Assembly (NCBI GenBank): GCA_030632095.1
Contig: DAOVJU010000005.1
Span: 1 to 23,334, forward strand
DNA length: 23,334 nt
Source of the DNA: Chlorobiota bacterium
GTDB lineage: Bacteria > Bacteroidota > Bacteroidia > Bacteroidales > B39-G9
Direction of reading: 5' to 3'
Shown here: in pieces, positions 17,681 to 23,334 of the stretch
Layout of the letters: each line of letters opens with the position of its first letter
Numbering within the stretch: the stretch's first letter is position 1
Made by a program: the position numbers and the translations under genes
Notes under the pieces: generated by a model
What the model was told of the DNA's origin: nothing
The model's input: the letters and a program-made list of their open reading frames with translations, nothing else
The model's database searches: none

Positions 17681-17686
17681 AATATA
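17679..17686 (-). promoter_or_regulatory. Putative hipBA promoter -7 box
   Basis: On the minus strand the sequence is TATATTTG, an exact TAnnTTTG match. The -33 position (TTAG at 17707-17710, 20 bases upstream) falls inside the distal operator, so a bound repressor would block polymerase. Confidence 0.6.
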
Positions 17687-17700
17687 CGAATACAAAAACT

Positions 17701-17724
17701 AAATAGCTAATATATTAGCTATTT
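17701..17724. promoter_or_regulatory. hipBA operator, distal copy (24-bp perfect palindrome)
   Basis: AAATAGCTAATA followed directly by its reverse complement TATTAGCTATTT. It overlaps the predicted -33 element of hipBA. Its centre is 41 bases, about four helical turns, from the proximal copy, so dimers bound at both would lie on the same DNA face. HipB of E. coli also binds several palindromic operators in front of its genes. Confidence 0.75.
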
Positions 17725-18008
17725 CTTTACGAACACGATTAATCCTAAATAGTTGTACAGTATGATTTTATCGGTACAATGTATTATACCAAACCACTAC
17801 TTAAACAAAAACTTATACAAAACGAAAAACAATATTTGCTATATGATCAATTCTCCATTTACGCTATATTACCGCCTTTTATTTCATCACTATGTCCGGA
17901 TATGTCCATGTTTATGTCAGATGTATAATGTCAAAAGGCAAATATTTATGTATTTGAGCATATCTAAAACATTTGACATCTGACATGAAATATAATATCC
18001 CTATAAAA
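17725..18008. other. Island right end without a gene
   Basis: About 285 bases between the hipBA operators and the tRNA-Gln terminator. A 76-codon open frame here (17753-17983) has low-complexity content with no domain and I do not call it. ATTTACGCTATATT at 17857-17870 repeats the motif near the other island end. Confidence 0.4.
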
Positions 18009-18032
18009 AAAGCCTTGACTTCTCAAGGCTTT
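18009..18032 (-). terminator. Terminator of tRNA-Gln
   Basis: Perfect 10-bp stem AAAGCCTTGA (18009-18018) / TCAAGGCTTT (18023-18032) with loop CTTC, followed on the minus strand by a T run (complement of the A run 18005-18011). It lies four bases past the tRNA 3' end. Confidence 0.85.
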
Positions 18033-18036
18033 AAGC

Positions 18037-18108
18037 TGTCCGACCAGGGCTCGAACCTGGACTCTTCTGAACCAAAATCAGATGTGTTGCCAGTTACACC
18101 ATCGGACA
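18037..18108 (-). tRNA. tRNA-Gln (anticodon TTG)
   Basis: A 72-nt cloverleaf on the minus strand: acceptor TGTCCGA / TCGGACA, D-stem GTGT / ACAC, anticodon stem TCTGA / TCAGA around TTTTGGT (anticodon TTG, reads CAA), and T-stem CCAGG / CCTGG around TTCGAGC. CCA is not encoded. The last 12 bases recur at 13760-13771, which suggests it is the integration target of the neighbouring island. Confidence 0.95.
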
Positions 18109-18329
18109 AATTCTATGTCATTTTTTTAACCCTGCAAAAGTAATAAATTTTTCTATTTACCAAACCATTGTATAAAAAATATTCCAAACAATAAATCATC
18201 TGATAAGGGTTATAAAACCTAACTTTTTTAATGTGTAAATTCGTATCATTCTTCATTTAATCGTAACGTTCACGGCATAAATCTAAAGTACAATTTATTT
18301 GTTAACTCTGCTAACGCTTATATTCAATC

Positions 18330-18359
18330 TTGATACTTAGTTCTATTTTTCTATCTTCG
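18330..18359 (+). promoter_or_regulatory. Putative promoter of the DUF2723-deacetylase operon
   Basis: TTG at 18330-18332, a 19-base spacer, then TATCTTCG (18352-18359), one mismatch from TAnnTTTG. Transcription would begin about 10 bases before the ATG at 18376. Nothing else is seen in the gap 18109-18375. Confidence 0.4.
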
Positions 18360-18375
18360 TTCAAAATTTTCAATA

Positions 18376-21300
18376 ATGAGTAAGTTTCGTTTATATAATC
18401 TTATTACAGGCTGGACAGTTTTTCTAATAGCTTCAATTACATATCTGCTAACCATTGAACCAACAACCTCATTTTGGGATTGCGGTGAATTTATAGCAAC
18501 GGCATATAAACTTGAAGTCGGGCATCCTCCCGGAGCTCCCCTTTTCATGATCCTTGCCCGGTTCTTTTCACTTTTCGCAAGTGATTCTTCCCATGTGGCT
18601 AAAATGGTTAATAGCATGTCTGCATTAGCAAGTAGCTTTACGATTCTTTTTTTATTCTGGACAATAACCCACTTAATAAAAAAAATATTCAACAAAAATG
18701 ATCTGTCATTAAGCCAGTTAATTATTATCCTCGGAAGTGGAATTGTTGGATCATTAGCTTATACATTTTCCGATACTTTCTGGTTTTCTGCGGTTGAAGG
18801 GGAAGTTTATGCTACTTCATCGTTATTTACGGCAGTTGTTTTCTGGGCAATACTAAAATGGGAAAATGTTGCTGATGAAAAATATGCCAACCGCTGGCTT
18901 ATTTTAATTACATATTTAATGGGACTGTCAATAGGCGTTCATTTGTTGAATTTACTTGCTATCCCTGCCATTGTTTTTGTTTACTATTTCAGAAAATATA
19001 ATATTTCCAGGAATGGGATTATAAAAACTGCATTAGCTGCCATTACAATTCTGGGTTTTGTTCAATATGGCATAATACCCGGTGTAATAAAATTTGCATC
19101 TTGGTTTGAATTAATGTTTGTTAATGGATTTGGTTTACCGTATAATTCCGGAGTAATATTCTTTTCAGCATTAATTATTTTACTGATTGTTTATGGAGTC
19201 TGGTATTCGCAAAAAAAAGAATTGGTTTTAATGAACACCATAATTCTTGTGTTTACCGTAATCCTGATCGGGTATTCATCATTTGCTATGATTGTAATCC
19301 GCTCAAAAGCAAATCCACCAATGGATGAAAATAATCCTGAGAATATTTTTTCATTACTCGATTATTTGAACCGTGAACAATATGGAGACCGGCCATTAAT
19401 CAAGGGACAGTATTATAATTCACCTGTAGATATACAAGAACCATATAAAAAGGGAAATAAAACCTATACCCCAATTAATGGAAGATATGAAATAACCAAT
19501 CAAAAAGAGGCTCCAAATTTTGATAGTAGATTTACAACCTTTTTCCCCAGAATGTACAGTCCGGAACAAGACCATATTGAAGCCTATAAACAATGGGGAA
19601 ATATTAAAGGGCGTAAAATTAAATATCGTGATGCCGGTGGTGAACAAAAAACAATTACTAAACCAGCTTTCACGGAAAACCTGTTGTTTTTCGTTAAATA
19701 TCAGCTCGGGCATATGTATTTCAGGTATTTTATGTGGAATTTCGCCGGGAGGCAAAATGATATTCAGGGACACGGGGGAATTTTAAACGGAAACTGGATA
19801 ACAGGTATAAATTTTATAGACAACGCCCTCGTGGGTAATCAGGATCAAATGCCTGAACGAATGAAAAATCATAAAACCCGTAATGTTTACTATCTGCTTC
19901 CATTAATTTTAGGCCTTATTGGATTAATCTTTCATCAGAAAAAAAATGTACAACAATTCTGGGTTATTATGCTCTTATTTATATTTACCGGAATTGCTAT
20001 TGTAATCTATTTGAACCAATATCCATATCAACCCAGGGAACGGCATTATGCTTATGCCGGTTCATTTTATGCTTTTACTATTTGGATTGGCTTAGGTGTA
20101 TTTGCGCTTTTTGATTATCTGCAAAAGAAAATTAACCCTCTGTTTTTATCTATTTGCATAACTTTAATATGCCTTATTTTGGTTCCGGGAATAATGGCAA
20201 CAGAAAACCGGGATGATCATGACAGGTCTGGCAGATTCACAGCACGCGATTTTGCCAGCAACTATTTAAATTCATGTGCACCAAATGCCATTTTGTTTAC
20301 CAATGGTGATAATGATACATTCCCACTTTGGTATGCACAGGAGGTGGAAGGAATTAGAACCGATATCAGGGTGGTGAATTTAAGTTTGCTGAATACCGAC
20401 TGGTATATTGATCAAAGCAGGCGAAAAGCCTATGATTCTGAAGCTGTCCCTTTTTCATTATCTCAGGAAAAATACAGACAAGGTACACGGGATGTAATAT
20501 ATATTGTTGAACGGATCAAAGAAGCGATTGATTTAAAAAAAGCAATTGATTTCATTGCAAGTGATGACAGTAAAACAAAAATTCGTCCACAACCTGGTAT
20601 AGAACTGGATTATTTACCATCAAAAAATCTGAAAATTAAAATTGATCCATCTGTTATTATACAAAACAATGTAGTTTCAGAACAAAATAGAGGCGAGATA
20701 TTATCTTCAATGAAATGGAAGCTGAATAGAAATTATATTTTGAAAAATGACTTAATGGTTTTTGATCTGCTTTCCAATAATAACTGGGAACGCCCGATTT
20801 ATTTTGCAATCACGGTTGGCCGTGACAACTATCTCAACCTTGAAGAATATTTTCAGTTGGAAGGTCTGGCTTGTAGAGTGGTTCCTCTTAAAACGAAAGA
20901 AATAAAAGGCGAAATCGGGCGGGTTGCCACCGATATCATGTATAATAATATGATGAATAAATTCAAATGGGGAGGAATTAACAATCCCGGTGTTTTTCTT
21001 GATGAAAACAACCTTAGGATGACAATGAATTACAGAAGCAATTTTGCACGTCTAGCACATGCTTTGCTTGATATTGGGAAAAGAGATTCGGCACTTGCAG
21101 TATTGGATAAATGTGTTGAGCTTATGCCAGATGAATTAATTCCTTCAAACTATTTTAATATCCCGCTTGCCGAAGCATATTTACGGGCAGGTAAGGATAC
21201 TAAGGCAAAATTAATGATTGAAAAATTAAGTGAAGTATGCGAAGAAAATATAAAATATTATCTTTCATTTAACAGGAAACAACTTCAACTTATTGAATAT

Positions 21301-21435
21301 GATGTGGGAAGAGAAATTTCAATTATGAATGAATTGATCAGAATTTGTGATAAGTACAAATTAGCAAGCATTTCTAGTGATCTTAAACAAAAATTAAATA
21401 TGATATACATGAGATATTCAGAGAAAATGAAGTAA
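18376..21435 (+). CDS. DUF2723 (TMEM260-like) membrane protein, putative GT-C glycosyltransferase
   Basis: A 1019-residue integral membrane protein. The N-terminus carries the DUF2723 signature: a first helix at ~12-26, then SFWDCGEFIATAYKL (32-46) and VGHPPGAPLF (48-57). D35 and E38 in the first loop suit a GT-C catalytic site. Several helices follow to ~310, then a large soluble loop (~315-500), further helices (~505-620), and a soluble domain with ILFTNGDNDTFPLWYAQE. Residues ~890-990 look like TPR helices (HALLDIGKRDSALAVLDKC, then AEAYLRAGKDTKAKLMIEKL). The human relative TMEM260 is an O-mannosyltransferase; the bacterial substrate is not known to me. The deacetylase gene begins six bases after its stop, so the two are one operon. 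Confidence 0.8.
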   Translation: MSKFRLYNLITGWTVFLIASITYLLTIEPTTSFWDCGEFIATAYKLEVGHPPGAPLFMILARFFSLFASDSSHVAKMVNSMSALASSFTILFLFWTITHLIKKIFNKNDLSLSQLIIILGSGIVGSLAYTFSDTFWFSAVEGEVYATSSLFTAVVFWAILKWENVADEKYANRWLILITYLMGLSIGVHLLNLLAIPAIVFVYYFRKYNISRNGIIKTALAAITILGFVQYGIIPGVIKFASWFELMFVNGFGLPYNSGVIFFSALIILLIVYGVWYSQKKELVLMNTIILVFTVILIGYSSFAMIVIRSKANPPMDENNPENIFSLLDYLNREQYGDRPLIKGQYYNSPVDIQEPYKKGNKTYTPINGRYEITNQKEAPNFDSRFTTFFPRMYSPEQDHIEAYKQWGNIKGRKIKYRDAGGEQKTITKPAFTENLLFFVKYQLGHMYFRYFMWNFAGRQNDIQGHGGILNGNWITGINFIDNALVGNQDQMPERMKNHKTRNVYYLLPLILGLIGLIFHQKKNVQQFWVIMLLFIFTGIAIVIYLNQYPYQPRERHYAYAGSFYAFTIWIGLGVFALFDYLQKKINPLFLSICITLICLILVPGIMATENRDDHDRSGRFTARDFASNYLNSCAPNAILFTNGDNDTFPLWYAQEVEGIRTDIRVVNLSLLNTDWYIDQSRRKAYDSEAVPFSLSQEKYRQGTRDVIYIVERIKEAIDLKKAIDFIASDDSKTKIRPQPGIELDYLPSKNLKIKIDPSVIIQNNVVSEQNRGEILSSMKWKLNRNYILKNDLMVFDLLSNNNWERPIYFAITVGRDNYLNLEEYFQLEGLACRVVPLKTKEIKGEIGRVATDIMYNNMMNKFKWGGINNPGVFLDENNLRMTMNYRSNFARLAHALLDIGKRDSALAVLDKCVELMPDELIPSNYFNIPLAEAYLRAGKDTKAKLMIEKLSEVCEENIKYYLSFNRKQLQLIEYDVGREISIMNELIRICDKYKLASISSDLKQKLNMIYMRYSEKMK

Positions 21436-21441
21436 TAATAA

Positions 21442-22059
21442 ATGGCCTGGGTTAAAACACCAAATATAATACAATGCTTATTTTATAAACTGAAATGGAA
21501 TTTTCGAACCAATCGTAAAGTTGTGTATTTAACTTTTGATGATGGCCCAACACCGGAAGTAACTGAATTTGTATTAAAAAAATTAAAGCAATTCAATGCA
21601 AAAGCAACATTTTTTTGCCTGGGAAGAAATGTTGAAAAGAACCCGAAAATATATCAGAAAATTCTGGATGAAGGGCACAAAACAGGAAATCATACCTATA
21701 GTCATTTAGATGGATGGAAAACCAATTCCAAAACATACATGGCTGATACAAATCTTGCACGGACTTTAATAAAATCCAGATTATTCAGGCCACCTTACGG
21801 AAAACTTCGGCAAACACAAAAATTAAAACTATTGAAGCGTTACAAAGTAATAATGTGGGATGTATTAAGTCATGATTATGATCTGAAAACTTCACCTGAA
21901 AAGTGTCTTTCCAATGTGTTAAATAATGCTCGTATGGGATCAATAATTGTTTTTCATGATTCTATAAAAGCTAAAACAAATTTGTATCATACACTACCAA
22001 TAATACTTCAAAGTTTAACCGAAAAAGGATTTGTGTTTGAATCAATGAGTCCGGTATAA
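21442..22059 (+). CDS. Polysaccharide deacetylase (NodB homology, CE4 family)
   Basis: A 205-residue enzyme with all five CE4 motifs: TFDDGP (31-36, base D33 and metal D34), HTYSH (84-88, metal ligands H84 and H88), RPPYGK (116-121), the WDVLSHDYD segment (139-147) and VFHDS (170-174, H172). It should remove N-acetyl groups from a glycan such as peptidoglycan or a poly-N-acetylglucosamine-like polymer using a divalent metal. There is no signal peptide or membrane helix, so it either acts in the cytoplasm or leaves by an unusual route; the hydrophobic part near residue 10 is too short. Six bases separate it from the upstream DUF2723 gene, implying translational linkage and a shared pathway. 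Confidence 0.92.
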   Translation: MAWVKTPNIIQCLFYKLKWNFRTNRKVVYLTFDDGPTPEVTEFVLKKLKQFNAKATFFCLGRNVEKNPKIYQKILDEGHKTGNHTYSHLDGWKTNSKTYMADTNLARTLIKSRLFRPPYGKLRQTQKLKLLKRYKVIMWDVLSHDYDLKTSPEKCLSNVLNNARMGSIIVFHDSIKAKTNLYHTLPIILQSLTEKGFVFESMSPV

Positions 22060-22065
22060 AAAGCC

Positions 22066-22219
22066 CCTTCCTGTCATTACTAATGTAGTGCGGTAATCTC
22101 AATCACCTGAGTATCAAGCCATAAAATTACTTCCATTCCTGCCAATGACATCTATTGAAAACTTATTGAAAATGAATGGCTTATAAAATCAATCCTCCTA
22201 ACCTCCTTTTCAAAGGAGG
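22066..22219. repeat. Dispersed-repeat-like intergenic sequence with hairpin
   Basis: The gap 22060-22322 has no gene. It includes CCTCCTTT (22202-22209), TC, AAAGGAGG (22212-22219), an 8-bp stem with a 2-base centre, preceded by CCTCCTAA. Pyrimidine-rich sequences of this form, and the CTGTCATT ... AATCTC block near 22070-22100, resemble intergenic repeat units I associate with Bacteroidota genomes; that link is from memory and unverified. No second copy was seen in this window. Confidence 0.4.
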
Positions 22220-22322
22220 AATTAATGGAATTCATTTTCATTAAGTTTTCTAATTAACATGTCAATAAAATTATAAATCACTAATTCACTTAATTTCATT
22301 TTTTATATCTTTACCATCGATT

Positions 22323-22397
<75 letters not shown>

Positions 22398-22497
22398 TAA
22401 AAAGTCTGAAAATGAAATTCTATAATAATAGGCTCTCCATATCTGGCAAACTTGTGAATTTCCTTATCTTTTATTATATGCCTGTCTGTGGCCAATG

Positions 22498-22529
22498 GTA
22501 TAAAATATCTATATTTGTATAAAATATCT
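22498..22529. promoter_or_regulatory. Promoter and direct repeats before the YoeB-type toxin-antitoxin pair
   Basis: TATATTTG at 22510-22517 matches TAnnTTTG on the plus strand. It is bracketed by two copies of GTATAAAATATCT (22498-22510 and 22517-22529), 19 bases apart, which are good candidates for autoregulatory operator sites. Transcription would begin near 22524, so translation must start at the ATG at 22533. Confidence 0.5.
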
Positions 22530-22532
22530 GTT

Positions 22533-22793
22533 ATGGAAACCATCATACGTTTGAAGCCATCGGAACTAACAGCAGGCTTATTAAAAAACCTGCAAGCCAT
22601 GTTCAGAAATGTCGCAGAAATAGAACTCACAATCAGGCCAAGCGAAGATTTCGGGCTATTAGATAAAGAAAGTCCTGAAGAATATAAAAAACGATTGGAA
22701 AAAACTATAGCATACGCTGAAAAAGGCGAAGGACTTATAGAATTTACGGCTGAAGAATTTGAAGAATATTCCAGAAGCCTGCTAAAAAAATGA
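22533..22793 (+). CDS. Antitoxin of a YoeB-type module, family not recognised
   Basis: An 86-residue acidic protein inferred to be an antitoxin from its position: its TGA overlaps the toxin ATG (ATGA at 22790). The frame extends upstream to 22488, but the promoter-like box at 22510-22517 makes the ATG at 22533 the likely start. The N-terminal half (METIIRLKPSELTAGLLKNL) could be a small DNA-binding unit; the C-terminal half (SPEEYKKRLEKTIAYAEKGE, then FTAEEFEEYSRSLLKK) is a charged helical tail of the kind that wraps a RelE-fold toxin. It does not show the usual YefM start, so it may be a different antitoxin family paired with a YoeB toxin. Confidence 0.7.
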   Translation: METIIRLKPSELTAGLLKNLQAMFRNVAEIELTIRPSEDFGLLDKESPEEYKKRLEKTIAYAEKGEGLIEFTAEEFEEYSRSLLKK

Positions 22794-23050
22794 GAAAATA
22801 TGTTTTCGAGCCTGAATCTTTGGAAGATTTCAGCAATTGGCCCATTGTTGACATGAAAATATTCAAAAAGATAGTAAAGCTTTTACGTGAAATAAAGCGC
22901 ACACCGTTCAAGGGTACTGGCAAACCTGAACCCTTGAAATTTGCAGGCAAAGGATACTGGTCGCGCCGTATTACCAAGGAACACCGGCTTGTTTATAAAG
23001 TAAGCGACGATGCTGTGATAATTGTAAGTTGCAAAGGCCGTTATAATTAA
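22790..23050 (+). CDS. yoeB: YoeB/Txe-type RelE-fold mRNA interferase toxin
   Basis: An 86-residue toxin of normal YoeB length (84 in E. coli). Such proteins enter the ribosomal A site and cut mRNA. The match to E. coli YoeB, from memory, is clear: RTPFKGTGKPEPLK (37-50), YWSRRITKEHRLVYKV (56-71) and the C-terminal CKGRYN. The residues equivalent to E46 and R65 are E47 and R66, and Y84 corresponds to Y85. The equivalent of catalytic His83 is Arg84, and an extra Asn ends the protein. This may reduce or change activity, or be natural variation. The four-base overlap with the antitoxin couples their translation. Confidence 0.9.
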   Translation: MRKYVFEPESLEDFSNWPIVDMKIFKKIVKLLREIKRTPFKGTGKPEPLKFAGKGYWSRRITKEHRLVYKVSDDAVIIVSCKGRYN

Positions 23051-23063
23051 TATTCTGATATAA

Positions 23064-23096
23064 AGGCTTTCCAAGTCTTTGAGACTTGGAAAGCCT
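23064..23096. repeat. 15-bp perfect stem after the toxin gene
   Basis: AGGCTTTCCAAGTCT (23064-23078), loop TTG, AGACTTGGAAAGCCT (23082-23096), 13 bases past the toxin stop. It is a very stable RNA hairpin but lacks a T tract on the plus strand, so it may be a processed mRNA end, a weak terminator or a dispersed repeat. Confidence 0.6.
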
Positions 23097-23170
23097 GGAA
23101 GTTTCTTTTGAGAGAATATCTGGTTTCTTTTCGTGCTCGAAATACTCATTAAACATTTAATCAAATGAAC

Positions 23171-23244
23171 GACCATCATTGAGATAATAAAAAGACAAAA
23201 GGAAATGAAAAATAGTATTATTAACATACAAGACAATGATGGTC
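23171..23244. repeat. 11-bp perfect inverted repeat with 52-base loop
   Basis: GACCATCATTG (23171-23181) and CAATGATGGTC (23234-23244) enclose an A-rich 52-base stretch without stable inner structure. It could be the ends of a very small mobile element or part of a structured RNA. No gene is seen from 23051 to the end of the window. Confidence 0.45.
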
Positions 23245-23334
23245 CTCACGAGCAGGTTTGTGGGAAGGAATTGCGGGAGTGAGTAACAAATACCACATAC
23301 CATACAAAAAGCTTAAAGGCTTGAATATTAATAA

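Noticed and set aside
17753..17983. 76-codon plus-strand frame between hipBA and tRNA-Gln
   Set aside because: Low-complexity, rich in Tyr, Ile and Cys, no domain, no ribosome site; compatible with chance in AT-rich DNA.
18351..18695. 114-codon minus-strand frame over the start of the DUF2723 gene
   Set aside because: Antisense to a well-supported gene; the translated sequence shows no family pattern.
22883..23236. 117-codon minus-strand frame over the YoeB-type toxin and its downstream hairpin
   Set aside because: Antisense shadow of the toxin; part of it is just the translation of the inverted repeat.
23161..23334. Retron or group II intron start at the window end
   Set aside because: The inverted repeat encloses an A-rich unstructured loop, no recognisable intron end or reverse transcriptase is visible, and the window stops.

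Overview
The window reads as a piece of a Bacteroidota chromosome, probably class Bacteroidia. It is AT-rich. Two proteins end in type IX secretion (T9SS) C-terminal sorting domains, several signal peptides end in the A-Q or G-Q style common in the phylum, most genes lack Shine-Dalgarno sites, and several upstream regions carry the phylum's TAnnTTTG -7 box. No species can be named from the sequence.

Layout. 1-428 is the 3' end of a T9SS-exported protein. 468-3734 is a large exported Asp-box (BNR/sortilin-type beta-propeller) protein followed by a terminator. 4061-4975 is a cation diffusion facilitator metal exporter whose stop codon lies inside a 16-bp terminator stem. On the minus strand, 9379-5042 holds a CotH-kinase-like protein with two lamin-tail domains and a T9SS tail, then a lipoprotein with a SwmB-like domain; both look like envelope or surface proteins. 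On the plus strand follow a GT-C membrane glycosyltransferase (9614-11545), a small exported protein of unknown function (11696-12193) and a FISUMP-domain exported protein (12471-13403).

The most notable region is about 13733-18108, which has the layout of a tRNA-Gln genomic island. The intact tRNA-Gln(UUG) lies at 18037-18108 on the minus strand with its own terminator. A second copy of the last 12 bases of that tRNA (14 bp with flank), also followed by a terminator hairpin, sits 4.3 kb away at 13733-13771. This is the arrangement expected when an element inserts into a tRNA 3' end and displaces the original end. Between the two lie two toxin-antitoxin modules, darT-darG (plus) and hipB-hipA (minus), and a 67-codon C-terminal fragment of a tyrosine recombinase with markedly higher GC. 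hipBA is preceded by two near-identical operator palindromes 41 bp apart on either side of a TAnnTTTG box, which points to HipB autorepression and moves the hipB start to an internal ATG.

Downstream, a DUF2723/TMEM260-like membrane protein and a NodB-type polysaccharide deacetylase form a two-gene operon (18376-22059) consistent with envelope glycan work. After dispersed hairpin repeats and a tRNA-Ala(GGC), a third toxin-antitoxin pair follows: an unfamiliar antitoxin overlapping a YoeB-type toxin (22533-23050). The last 280 bases hold two strong inverted repeats and no recognisable gene.

All family assignments come from reading motifs by eye; no database search was run.
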